64,000 nucleotides of DNA from Bacteroidales bacterium. Its GTDB lineage: Bacteria > Bacteroidota > Bacteroidia > Bacteroidales > VadinHA17. The stretch lies in NCBI GenBank assembly GCA_022865305.1, contig JALHSP010000026.1, positions 62,001 to 126,000 on the forward strand, written 5' to 3'. The notes beneath the pieces are model-generated. The model saw only the letters and a list, made by a program, of their open reading frames with translations. It did no database searches and was not told the origin of the DNA. A program made the translations under genes and the position numbers. Within the stretch, counting starts at the first letter, position 1. Every line of letters begins with the position of its first letter. This document shows positions 1 through 8,158 of the stretch, in pieces.

Positions 1-153
1 TTATTCCTTAAAAAAGTATATAACGATCCCCAGTTGGGAATAATGGAAGCAGATGAGTTCGAGCGTCCCGCCAACTTCAATATGGAACTCGACTGCGAGA
101 AGGTAAAACGGGAAAGCTCAAGACGGGATAATCCGCTAAGGGACAGGTATTAA
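1..153 (+). CDS. C-terminal end of an unidentified protein (5' truncated by window edge)
   Basis: Frame 1 is open from the first base to a TAA at 151-153, giving the last 50 residues of a protein whose start lies outside the window. The tail is charged (ends in RRDNPLRDRY) and has no signal or membrane segment. I do not recognise the family. It converges on radA, whose stop is 30 bp downstream. That it is coding is inferred from the clean frame and residue mix; no function can be assigned from this piece. Confidence 0.5.
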   Translation, partial: LFLKKVYNDPQLGIMEADEFERPANFNMELDCEKVKRESSRRDNPLRDRY

Positions 154-155
154 AA

Positions 156-173
156 GGCGCAAAGGCAAAATGG
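156..173 (+). repeat. Short period-8 repeat (GGCnCAAn family)
   Basis: Two 8-nt units starting with GG at 156 and 164, followed by another GG at 172, lie between the first gene and radA. The unit matches longer period-8 arrays at 32963, 36985 and (inverted) 37031. No function known. Confidence 0.45.
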
Positions 174-183
174 TTAACTAACT

Positions 184-1545
184 TCAGCTGAACAGCGACT
201 TTACAAGATGCTCTATCTTACCAATTTTTACCACTTCAATTTCAATGCCCTTCAACGAAACATTCTTGTGAAACTTTGAGAGGTATATCTTTTTGAATCC
301 CATCTTTGAGGCTTCTCTTATACGCTGTTCAATGCGGGAAACAGGCCTTATCTCACCTGAAAGACCAGTCTCACCTGCAAAGCAAATCTCTCTTGGTATG
401 GGAATATCAAGGTTTGATGAAAGGACAGCACTTATTATAGCAAGATCAATCCCCGGGTCAGTTACTTTGATACCACCTGCAATATTCAGAAAGACATCCT
501 TTACAGCAAGCCGGAAACCTGCCCTTTTTTCAAGAACTGCAAGCAACATATTAAGTCGCCGGATATCAAATCCTGTAGAGCTCCTCTGAGGTGTTCCGTA
601 TACAGCGGAGCTGACAAGCGCTTGTGTTTCAATAAGAAAAGGACGAAGTCCGTCAACAGTGGCTGCAATAGCAATCCCGCTGAGAGGCTCATCATGCTGA
701 TTAATAAACATCTCAGAAGGATTGGTTACCTCTCTTAAACCTGTCTCAACCATCTCAAAAATACCAAGTTCAGCAATTGAACCGAACCTGTTCTTTACCG
801 GCCTCAGTATCCTGTACACATAATTATTATCTCCTTCGAAATAGAGAACAACATCAACAATATGTTCAAGGACCTTTGGACCTGCAAGTGTACCATCCTT
901 TGTAATATGGCCGATAAGAAATACAGGAATACCTGTTATTTTGGAGTATTTTAAAAGTTGTGCGGCACATTCCCTAACCTGTGTAACCGAACCGGCAGAA
1001 GATTCAAGCATTCCGGTACTTATTGTCTGGATGGAGTCGATTATTATTAGTCCGGGTTTAAGGTTTTCAGAATGGGTGAGAATACTTTCAAGATCTGTTT
1101 CACAAAGGATGTAACACAAAGGATTTGAATTCTTTAACCTCTGTGCTCTTAAGCTGATCTGTTCCTCGCTTTCTTCCCCTGAAACATATAATATTTTTAT
1201 ATGCTTTAATGCAAGGGCAAGTTGAAGAGCAAGGGTTGATTTTCCAACTCCGGGTTCTCCGCCAAGCAGTATAAGTGTACCGCTTACCATTCCTCCCCCT
1301 AAAATCCTGTCAAGCTCAGAAATATTTGTTTTCTGACGATCTTTTTCAAGAGCTTTAATGCTATCGAGCAGCTCAGGTTTTCTTTTCTCCTGATTCATAA
1401 AAAAAACTGATTCCCGGGGAGAAGCCGGAGCAATAATCTCTTCATGATAGGTGTTCCATTCCTTGCATGAGGGACACCGGCCAATCCATTTTGCCGATTC
1501 AACTCCGCAATTCTGACAAACAAATATGGTTTTGGTTTTAGCCAT
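184..1545 (-). CDS. radA: DNA repair protein RadA (Sms)
   Basis: RadA is a RecA-like, DnaB-type ATPase that promotes branch migration of recombination intermediates. The 453-residue product is the family's usual length. Visible features in order: N-terminal C4 zinc finger (Cys10, 13, 24, 27), Walker A GGEPGVGKST at 95-104, Walker B around LIIID near 167-170, the RadA-specific KNRFG motif at 251-255, and a C-terminal Lon-protease-like domain. It is the last gene of a minus-strand run (panC, panD, membrane protein, radA) and starts 24 bp after the upstream stop, so it is probably co-transcribed. Start ATG at 1545 fits the family N-terminus. Confidence 0.97.
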   Translation of the reverse strand: MAKTKTIFVCQNCGVESAKWIGRCPSCKEWNTYHEEIIAPASPRESVFFMNQEKRKPELLDSIKALEKDRQKTNISELDRILGGGMVSGTLILLGGEPGVGKSTLALQLALALKHIKILYVSGEESEEQISLRAQRLKNSNPLCYILCETDLESILTHSENLKPGLIIIDSIQTISTGMLESSAGSVTQVRECAAQLLKYSKITGIPVFLIGHITKDGTLAGPKVLEHIVDVVLYFEGDNNYVYRILRPVKNRFGSIAELGIFEMVETGLREVTNPSEMFINQHDEPLSGIAIAATVDGLRPFLIETQALVSSAVYGTPQRSSTGFDIRRLNMLLAVLEKRAGFRLAVKDVFLNIAGGIKVTDPGIDLAIISAVLSSNLDIPIPREICFAGETGLSGEIRPVSRIEQRIREASKMGFKKIYLSKFHKNVSLKGIEIEVVKIGKIEHLVKSLFS

Positions 1546-1569
1546 TTGAATTTTCTCTTTTATAGTGTA

Positions 1570-2619
1570 TCAGCCCCCCTTCAGGGAGGATGGGGGGCCA
1601 GTGTATTCAGGGTTTGGGGACGTTTTATGTCTGCCAGACATAATAAAGAATGAAATTGCCCCAACAATTGCAATAAAGATCAATTGTGATTCGTGAGCGA
1701 GGATAGCGTAAACCGAACCATCTTCAAGGCTAACTCCCTGCACAAATGCAAGTCCCCTTGAAACAGCATAATGAAATGCACCCATACCGCCCTGGACAGG
1801 CGCAGACATGGCAAGTCCTCCTACTACAAGCAGAAAAACTGCATCGCCAAATGTAGGATGAGAAGTGCTGTCTATAGCAAAAACCACTACCCATGTCATA
1901 AGTGTATAACAGATCCAGATAAAAACTGTATGGATGATAAACTCCCATTTTCTTTTCAGGGTGGTGATGGTTTTTAAACCATTTATTATGCCCCTTGCCA
2001 CATCGAACATCCTCGAAAAGAATTTAAACTTGCGCAGGCTTTTTCTATATCGTATCATCAGCAACATAAGAACGAATCCTGCAAGTAACAGACCGACCCA
2101 TATTATCCATGTGAAACCAAACAGCGAGAATACTTTTTCCCGGAGGGGGATGATAATAGTCACTTTCAGAAACTGGTTAATCCGGTCTCCGCTCGTGAAT
2201 ATCAAAACGACCATAATCAGAAGGATGGAAAAGAAATCGATTGTACGTTCGACAACAACAGTACCGAAAAGCTGGTCAGCCGGTATTTTTTCTTTTTTGC
2301 CAAGAGCTACACACCGGGTTATCTCACCAATTCTCGGAAGTGCAAGATTTGCCAGGTATCCGGTCATCATTGCATAAAAGGTGTGCCTGAATGTGGGATT
2401 ATAACCGAGGGGATGAATCAGAATCATCCACCGGCGGGCGCGGCTGATATAAGCGAACAAACCAAAAAGCAATGATAGAATCACCCATGAATAATTTGCT
2501 TCCTTAAGTCCACTGGCAAGTTCTTTAAAATTGACATTCCGGAAAGCAAGCCAAAGCAGGATAACTCCGACAAGGAGAAAACCAAGGAATTTAAGTGTCT
2601 GTATAAGGACTTTTCTCAA
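1570..2619 (-). CDS. Flippase-like/LPG synthase transmembrane-domain protein (UPF0104 type)
   Basis: Integral inner-membrane protein of 349 residues with about eight hydrophobic segments and the conserved block around PRIGEITRCVALGKK...VVVERTIDFFSI that marks the lysylphosphatidylglycerol synthetase TM/'flippase-like' family. It lacks the C-terminal soluble aminoacyl-transferase domain of MprF, so lipid aminoacylation is not expected; substrate unknown. It sits 2 bp downstream of panD and 24 bp upstream of radA. The last dozen codons (ending PPSSLKGG) are encoded by a dispersed G-rich palindromic repeat at 1571-1600, so the native C-terminus may have been altered by that repeat. Confidence 0.85.
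   Translation of the reverse strand: MRKVLIQTLKFLGFLLVGVILLWLAFRNVNFKELASGLKEANYSWVILSLLFGLFAYISRARRWMILIHPLGYNPTFRHTFYAMMTGYLANLALPRIGEITRCVALGKKEKIPADQLFGTVVVERTIDFFSILLIMVVLIFTSGDRINQFLKVTIIIPLREKVFSLFGFTWIIWVGLLLAGFVLMLLMIRYRKSLRKFKFFSRMFDVARGIINGLKTITTLKRKWEFIIHTVFIWICYTLMTWVVVFAIDSTSHPTFGDAVFLLVVGGLAMSAPVQGGMGAFHYAVSRGLAFVQGVSLEDGSVYAILAHESQLIFIAIVGAISFFIMSGRHKTSPNPEYTGPPSSLKGG
1571..1600. repeat. G-rich palindromic repeat that forms the 3' end of the membrane-protein ORF
   Basis: C-run, TTCAGGGAGGAT, G-run: an imperfect palindrome of the same family as copies at 16229, 18404/18459, 35905, 60047 and 60108. This copy overlaps the stop codon of the upstream gene. Confidence 0.6.
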
Positions 2620-2621
2620 AG

Positions 2622-2972
2622 TCAGATCAGTTTATTGGTTCTTGTATCGGGAAAAATAATGACCGGCCTGAAAGATTTTGCCTCTTCAAAGTCCATGGAA
2701 CAATAAGACATAATTAAAAGAATATCCCCAATAATGACTTTACGCGCAGCTGCCCCGTTAAGACATATTTCTCCCGATCCTCTCTTCCCTTTGATTACAT
2801 ATGTCTCAAGGCGCTCGCCGTTATTTAAATTTAAAACCTGAACTTTCTCGTTTTCAATAATATTTGCAGCATCCATCAGGTCTTCATCGATTGCAATACT
2901 GCCGATATAGTTAAGATTTGCTTCCGTAACGGATACCCTGTGGATTTTTGACTTTAAAACTTCGATTAACAT
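2622..2972 (-). CDS. panD: Aspartate 1-decarboxylase
   Basis: Makes beta-alanine from L-aspartate for pantothenate/CoA synthesis. The pyruvoyl enzyme is made by self-cleavage between Gly24 and Ser25, visible as YIGS at residues 22-25; the downstream NGAAA and GDILLIMSY blocks are also typical. I start at the ATG at 2972 ([12 protein letters not shown]), giving 116 residues and aligning with family N-termini; the frame is open further upstream to a TTG at 3002, but that would add ten residues with no family match. It follows panC closely and the two steps supply and use beta-alanine. Confidence 0.95.
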   Translation of the reverse strand: MLIEVLKSKIHRVSVTEANLNYIGSIAIDEDLMDAANIIENEKVQVLNLNNGERLETYVIKGKRGSGEICLNGAAARKVIIGDILLIMSYCSMDFEEAKSFRPVIIFPDTRTNKLI

Positions 2973-3021
2973 AAGCGATTGAATAGAAAAAATATTTCTC
3001 AAAGTTAATTATCCTTTTGAT

Positions 3022-3876
3022 TCAGACCAATTGGATTTCAATATTATCAATCAGGCGAATCTTCCCGGCTTTTACCGCTATACATCCAAAATAGTGTTTC
3101 CTGGTTTTCAATTCTCTCTTTTTGCTGACAGGAATAAGTTCTGCATCATCAACAATTTCGAAATATTCAACACTGAATCCATTCTCATTTTCGATTGTTT
3201 TTCTGACATATTCTTTAATTTCCGGGATATCCAGCTTGTCTGTCATTTCAGATGCGCTCAGGATGGTCTTGTAAATTACAGGTGCTTTTTTCCTGATTTC
3301 CGGTTCAAGGAGCCTGTTTCTGCTGCTCATGGCAAGACCATCGGCTTCACGGATTATCGGGTTTCCGATAATCCTGACTTTATACCCGGTTTGCTTCACG
3401 AGCTCTTTTATTACAGCAACCTGCTGAAAATCTTTCATACCAAAGTAAGCAATATCAGGGTTTACTATTTCAAAAAGTCTGCTGACAACCTGAGCTACAC
3501 CGTTGAAATGTCCCGGTCGATGGAGAGCTTCCATAACATTTTCAAGGTTGCCGAAATGAAACACTCTTTTATCTTCAGTTGGATAGATTTCCTTGTCATC
3601 AGGATTAAATACTATGTCACTTTTTCTGAGTACTTCTTTAAGGAGGTGCAGGTCAGCCTCAATAGTCCTTGGATAATTTTTCAGATCCTCTTTGTCGTTG
3701 AACTGGGTTGGATTTACATAAATACTGATGACAACCAGTGGACACTGAGCTGCTGCATTTCTGACAAGTGACAGATGACCTTCATGAAGTGCTCCCATTG
3801 TAGGGACCAATCCGACAGGAGACAAATGCAATTCTTTAATATGTTTTCGAAGATCCTTAACTGTTTTGGTCACCAT
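3022..3876 (-). CDS. panC: Pantoate--beta-alanine ligase (pantothenate synthetase)
   Basis: ATP-dependent condensation of pantoate with beta-alanine to pantothenate. The nucleotidyl-transferase signature MGALHEGH lies near residues 27-34, followed by YVNPTQF, and a PGHFNGVAQVV block in the middle. The chosen ATG at 3876 (MVTKTVKDLRKH) gives 284 residues and fits the family; an adjacent ATG at 3879 and one at 3900 are in frame and cannot be excluded. First gene of the panC-panD-membrane protein-radA run and divergent from the GT5-like gene at 4098, a neighbourhood I recognise from other Bacteroidales. Confidence 0.95.
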   Translation of the reverse strand: MVTKTVKDLRKHIKELHLSPVGLVPTMGALHEGHLSLVRNAAAQCPLVVISIYVNPTQFNDKEDLKNYPRTIEADLHLLKEVLRKSDIVFNPDDKEIYPTEDKRVFHFGNLENVMEALHRPGHFNGVAQVVSRLFEIVNPDIAYFGMKDFQQVAVIKELVKQTGYKVRIIGNPIIREADGLAMSSRNRLLEPEIRKKAPVIYKTILSASEMTDKLDIPEIKEYVRKTIENENGFSVEYFEIVDDAELIPVSKKRELKTRKHYFGCIAVKAGKIRLIDNIEIQLV

Positions 3877-3955
3877 CATGATAATAGGAATTTTCTGCAA
3901 ACCTAAATGAAAATTAAATATTAAACCAGAAATGCTGATGCCTATTTGACTTTGT

Positions 3956-3990
3956 CGAGCTCGGATCCCACTGACGTGGGCTCCTCGGTT
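3956..3990. repeat. Intergenic hairpin between panC and the GT5-like gene
   Basis: CCCAC-TGAC-GTGGG (3967-3980) forms a clean stem-loop, flanked by further GC-rich sequence with CGAG/CTCG that could extend it. It lies in the 200-bp divergent intergenic region. There is no T-run on either side, so it is not an intrinsic terminator; it may be a repeat or a regulatory structure. Confidence 0.4.
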
Positions 3991-4030
3991 ACAATCGGTG
4001 CCATTTTAACCATCACACCTATAATACAGT

Positions 4031-4064
4031 TTTGTAATTTTGTTATTTTTTATTATTATCTTTG
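4031..4064 (+). promoter_or_regulatory. Bacteroidetes-type promoter for the GT5-like gene
   Basis: The -7 box TATCTTTG at 4057-4064 matches TAnnTTTG exactly, with a TTTG at 4031-4034 as -33 element (22-bp gap, slightly long). The start codon at 4098 lies about 27 bp downstream of the predicted transcript start. Confidence 0.6.
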
Positions 4065-4097
4065 CACCTTGTTAGGAAATGGTACACAGGCAGGTAA

Positions 4098-4904
4098 ATG
4101 GAAAGCAGGAAGGTATTATTCATTTCACAGGAGATCACTCCATATTTAGGGGAAACAAAGTTATCAAAGATTGGTAGATATTTACCCCAGGGCATACAGG
4201 AGAGGGGAAAGGAGATACGTACTTTCATGCCGAGATATGGCTGTATTAACGAAAGACGAAACCAGCTTCACGAAGTGATCAGGCTTTCCGGTATGAACCT
4301 GATAATTGACGATACCGATCATCCGCTTATTATTAAAGTTGCATCGATCCAGAGTGCAAGGATGCAGGTCTATTTCATCGATAATGATGACTATTTTCAG
4401 AGAAAACATATTGTTACAGATGCATCAGGAAAAGAGTTTGAAGATAATGATGAGCGTGCTCTGTTTTTTGCCCGGGGTGTAATTGAAACGGTTAAGAAAC
4501 TCAGGTGGGCACCTGATCTTGTTCATTGTCATGGCTGGATGACAGCTCTTATACCGGTATATCTCCGGAGTATTTACAGCGACGATCCTCTCTTCCATAA
4601 TCATAAAATTATCTATTCAATTTACAATAATGATTTTAAAACACCGTTTAGATCAACATTCGCTGATAAACTGCGTTTTGACGGCATAGACGGGGAAAAT
4701 CTAAAGATGATCAAAAAACCCGATTTTGTTAATGTTTCAAAACTGGCAATTAAATACTCTGACGGAATCATAATCGGAAGTGAAGAAATTAACGAGGAAT
4801 TAAACAAATACATTAAAACAATAAATAAACCGGTACTCCCTTACAAGGATGAGACCAAATATATTGATGCCTATAATGATTTTTATGACAAAATATTATC
4901 ATAG
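4098..4904 (+). CDS. GT5 starch/glycogen synthase N-terminal-domain protein (half-length)
   Basis: The 268 residues match only the N-terminal Rossmann domain of GT5 glycogen/starch synthases: KVLFISQEITPY at the start and HCHGWMTALIPVYLR in the middle (compare HxHDWxT). Full-length enzymes are about 480 residues; the whole nucleotide-sugar-binding C-terminal domain is absent, and the KxGGLxDV loop that contacts ADP-glucose is replaced by ETKLSKIGRYLP. It is therefore unlikely to be an active synthase by itself and may be a regulatory or structural relative. Intact frame and good codon use argue against decay. It overlaps the DUF4270 gene by about 20 bp, suggesting coupled translation. Confidence 0.8.
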   Translation: MESRKVLFISQEITPYLGETKLSKIGRYLPQGIQERGKEIRTFMPRYGCINERRNQLHEVIRLSGMNLIIDDTDHPLIIKVASIQSARMQVYFIDNDDYFQRKHIVTDASGKEFEDNDERALFFARGVIETVKKLRWAPDLVHCHGWMTALIPVYLRSIYSDDPLFHNHKIIYSIYNNDFKTPFRSTFADKLRFDGIDGENLKMIKKPDFVNVSKLAIKYSDGIIIGSEEINEELNKYIKTINKPVLPYKDETKYIDAYNDFYDKILS

Positions 4905-6246
4905 TTTTACCTTCCCAAACAGATATTTTTCTGATAATCTTTTAAATACTTTTCGCCTGACTTTTTTTTCAGCAATATTATTTTTTGCTGTTTCATGTGA
5001 AGAGGATCCGACGACAATAGGAAAAAAGATATTACCTGCAAGTGATTTTGTAACTGTTATTTCAACAGATACTATCAGTGTCAGTTCCTATACCATGTAT
5101 ACTGATTCTGTAGCATCTGATAATCCGACTTATTCATATCTCGGACAAATTTATGATCCGTATTTTGGTACAACCACCGCAGGATTTGTCACTCAGCTAA
5201 GGCTTAGTGATTCAGGGGTTGATGAATTCTTCGCTGTTGACTCGGTTAAACTCTGCCTGACTTTGATCAATGTACAGGGAAACGTTGAAGCAGGCCATAT
5301 TTTAAAACTTTCTGAAATTGCTGAACAGATATATACTGACTCGACTTATTATTCAAATAAGTCTGTGCTGCTGACAGGATATGATGTGCCGGATATAGAG
5401 CTGCCAGAGCTTAAGGCTGATACAATAAACACTATTGTCCTCGACATTCCGGTTGAATTCGGGAGTTATTTAACGCGCTTGCCTTCAATGCTTAAGCACA
5501 GCAATACGGAACCGGATTTCAGATCCTTTTTCAAGGGATTATATTTCAGGTTAACCACTATGGGAGATCCTGCGTTCCTGACATTAAGTCTTACTCCAAA
5601 AACCATTTACAATAATTATTTTGTAGTATACTATCGGGATGAAGTGGATGAGCCGAAAGAGTTCTATTTCATACTGGATGCAGTGAGCCGGAACGCTTAT
5701 TATAATACATACAGCCATGATTTTGATACAGCGGAACCTGGTAAAAAGATACAGCATATAAATGATGGTTTCAGGGATACTCTGACTTATCTTCAATGCT
5801 TTAACGGTGTATTTATAAAAATAGCATTACCGGGCCTCGGCAATATTAAAAACGATCCATTATATACAGGGATATCCGTCAATAAAGCAAGGATTATATG
5901 CCCTGCGTGGTATGATGGCAGCTTCTACAAACCATCGACCTTTCCGTCTCAAATATACCTCAGATATATCGATGATACTGGTACCAAAAAGCTTGTACAC
6001 GATCTTGATATATATAATCAAACTTATGGTAATTATCCCTTTTTTGACGGAACAATCGATACCACAGCTGGAGTATACAACCTTAATATTGCCTCCTATG
6101 TACAGAATTATCTTGAAGATACTGACAATAAACTAAAACCTGAAGTGGAAATCTTTCTCCCCTCAGGCTCTACCAAAAATGCGATTCTTAAAGCCAACAG
6201 CAGCAGTAATCCGGTAAAATTTGAATTTACCTATACCAGGTTCTAG
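4885..6246 (+). CDS. DUF4270 family lipoprotein
   Basis: About 453 residues from the ATG at 4885 (earlier in-frame ATGs begin at 4849). A hydrophobic stretch ending FFAVSC gives a lipobox with Cys38, followed by EEDP, so the mature protein should be a lipid-anchored envelope protein. The motif GKKILPASDFVTV and repeated YSYLGQIYDPYFGTTTAGF are typical of DUF4270 proteins of Bacteroidales. Function is not established. It overlaps the 3' end of the GT5-like gene and ends 55 bp before glmS. The unusually long n-region (about 20 residues before the hydrophobic core) leaves the exact start uncertain. Confidence 0.8.
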   Translation: MTKYYHSFTFPNRYFSDNLLNTFRLTFFSAILFFAVSCEEDPTTIGKKILPASDFVTVISTDTISVSSYTMYTDSVASDNPTYSYLGQIYDPYFGTTTAGFVTQLRLSDSGVDEFFAVDSVKLCLTLINVQGNVEAGHILKLSEIAEQIYTDSTYYSNKSVLLTGYDVPDIELPELKADTINTIVLDIPVEFGSYLTRLPSMLKHSNTEPDFRSFFKGLYFRLTTMGDPAFLTLSLTPKTIYNNYFVVYYRDEVDEPKEFYFILDAVSRNAYYNTYSHDFDTAEPGKKIQHINDGFRDTLTYLQCFNGVFIKIALPGLGNIKNDPLYTGISVNKARIICPAWYDGSFYKPSTFPSQIYLRYIDDTGTKKLVHDLDIYNQTYGNYPFFDGTIDTTAGVYNLNIASYVQNYLEDTDNKLKPEVEIFLPSGSTKNAILKANSSSNPVKFEFTYTRF

Positions 6247-6301
6247 GTTTTATGAACTGAATTCGCTACTTTCATACCCCGGTTTTTAAAGATTATTCAC
6301 T

Positions 6302-8137
6302 ATGTGTGGAATTATTGGCTATATCGGATCCAAACCTGCCCGTGAGATCATCCTGAACGGACTGAAGCGCCTTGAATACCGCGGGTATGATTCTGCAGGT
6401 ATGGCTCTTGTAAACGGGGATACAAAAATCTTCAAATGCAAAGGCCGGGTAAAGGACCTTGAAGAAATGGTAAACAATTCGAATTTTGATGGAACAACCG
6501 GTATGGGCCATACAAGATGGGCTACACATGGTGAACCAAATGAACTGAATGCTCACCCCCAGGTCTCACATAAAGGCTACTTTATTGTAGTTCACAACGG
6601 AATTATAGAAAACTATGCACGCCTGAAAAGGCATCTCGAAGGCAGGGGCGTTGCTTTTACAAGTCAGACTGATACTGAAGTGCTCGCCAACCTGATTGAA
6701 CACCTGTACATTGAAGGTGATCTTACAGCAGAACAGGCAATTACACTGGCACTTAACAGGGTTGAAGGAGCTTATGGTCTTGTGATTATCTGTACAAAAG
6801 AGGCTGACAAATTATTTGCTGCAAAAAAAGGAAGTCCTCTGGTTATCGGCGTTGGAGAAGGTGAGAACTTCATCGCATCCGATGCTACGCCTATTGTTGA
6901 GCATACTCAGCGTGTAATCTATCTTAATGATGACGATCTTGCAATAATAAAGAAAGACGAACTTATTCTAAAAACAATAAGAATTGAAAAGATTCAACCG
7001 GTCGTCAAAGAGCTTGATCTCAAGATAGGGGAAATTGACAAAGAGGGTTATCCCCATTTTATGCTGAAAGAGATTTTTGAACAGCCAAGGGCAATTCACG
7101 ATACATTCAGGGGAAGAATTTTACCAGACTATTCCGGGGTGATGCTTGGAGGGCTACACAATGAACTGGAGACAATGTCACAGGCAGAAAGGATTATCAT
7201 CATTGCCTGTGGCACTTCATGGCACGCAGGACTGATCGGAGAATATTTTTTTGAGGAATATACCAGAATCCCGGTGGAAGTGGAATATGCTTCAGAATTC
7301 AGGTACCGGAATCCTATTATTAAAAAAGGAGATATCGTTATTGCAATAAGCCAGAGTGGAGAAACGGCTGATACTCTTGCCGCCGTGAAGCTGGCAAGAG
7401 AAAAAGGAGCTAAGGTTATAGGGATTTGTAATGTAGTCGGAAGCAGTATACCGCGTGAAACTGATGCAGGTGTTTATACTCATGCCGGACCAGAAATAGG
7501 CGTTGCATCAACCAAAGCATTCACAACGCAGGTTACAGTACTGGCAATGATGGCCTTTGAAATAGGACACCTGAAGGGAATTATCTCAGACTCTTTCTAT
7601 AAGGAACTTATCACAGAGCTGGTATCTATTCCCGGGAAAATTGAAAAAACCCTTGGTGTAAATGAGAAGGTTATTGAGCTTTCAAAAATATTTCAGAACA
7701 CCCATAATGCCCTTTATCTGGGAAGAGGATATCTTTTCCCGGTTGCACTTGAAGGGGCACTAAAGCTGAAGGAAATATCCTATATCCATGCTGAGGGATA
7801 TCCTGCTGCTGAAATGAAACATGGCCCTATTGCCCTGATCGATGAGAACATGCCGGTTGTAGTTGTTGCCACCAAGGATGATACTTACGGAAAAATCATT
7901 AATAATATACAGGAGATAAAGGCAAGGAAAGGGGTTGTTATTGCTATTGTCACTGAGGGGGATGATATAATAAGAAAAATGGCTGACCATATTCTCGAAG
8001 TCCCGGAAACACTGCCCGTATTTTCAGGACTTCTGGCTGTAATACCACTTCAGCTCCTTTCATATCATATTGCTGTTTTAAGAGGATGTAACGTTGATCA
8101 GCCAAGGAACCTCGCAAAATCGGTAACTGTCGAATAA
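6302..8137 (+). CDS. glmS: Glutamine--fructose-6-phosphate aminotransferase (isomerizing)
   Basis: Forms glucosamine-6-phosphate from fructose-6-P and glutamine, the entry to UDP-GlcNAc for peptidoglycan and LPS. Starts MCGIIGYIG, so Cys2 becomes the N-terminal nucleophile of the class II glutamine amidotransferase domain (about 1-220). Two SIS domains follow (ACGTSWHAG and SQSGETADT in the first; GRGYLFPVALEGALKLKEISY in the second), ending NLAKSVTVE as in the family. 611 residues, full length. The upstream 55 bp hold no ribozyme. Downstream DUF4954 gene begins after 21 bp. Confidence 0.97.
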   Translation: MCGIIGYIGSKPAREIILNGLKRLEYRGYDSAGMALVNGDTKIFKCKGRVKDLEEMVNNSNFDGTTGMGHTRWATHGEPNELNAHPQVSHKGYFIVVHNGIIENYARLKRHLEGRGVAFTSQTDTEVLANLIEHLYIEGDLTAEQAITLALNRVEGAYGLVIICTKEADKLFAAKKGSPLVIGVGEGENFIASDATPIVEHTQRVIYLNDDDLAIIKKDELILKTIRIEKIQPVVKELDLKIGEIDKEGYPHFMLKEIFEQPRAIHDTFRGRILPDYSGVMLGGLHNELETMSQAERIIIIACGTSWHAGLIGEYFFEEYTRIPVEVEYASEFRYRNPIIKKGDIVIAISQSGETADTLAAVKLAREKGAKVIGICNVVGSSIPRETDAGVYTHAGPEIGVASTKAFTTQVTVLAMMAFEIGHLKGIISDSFYKELITELVSIPGKIEKTLGVNEKVIELSKIFQNTHNALYLGRGYLFPVALEGALKLKEISYIHAEGYPAAEMKHGPIALIDENMPVVVVATKDDTYGKIINNIQEIKARKGVVIAIVTEGDDIIRKMADHILEVPETLPVFSGLLAVIPLQLLSYHIAVLRGCNVDQPRNLAKSVTVE

Positions 8138-8158
8138 ATAATATTAAAATATTCTTGA

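Noticed and set aside
1934-2377. 147-residue ORF antisense to the flippase-like gene
   Set aside because: No family resemblance and fully covered by the real membrane-protein gene on the other strand.
3031-3771. 246-residue ORF antisense to panC
   Set aside because: Lies wholly opposite panC, which has all family motifs; the antisense translation is rich in Phe/Ile/Asn with no motif, a shadow of codon use.
6247-6301. glmS ribozyme upstream of glmS
   Set aside because: The 55-bp gap is too short and has no matching core; the ribozyme is known mainly from Gram-positive bacteria.
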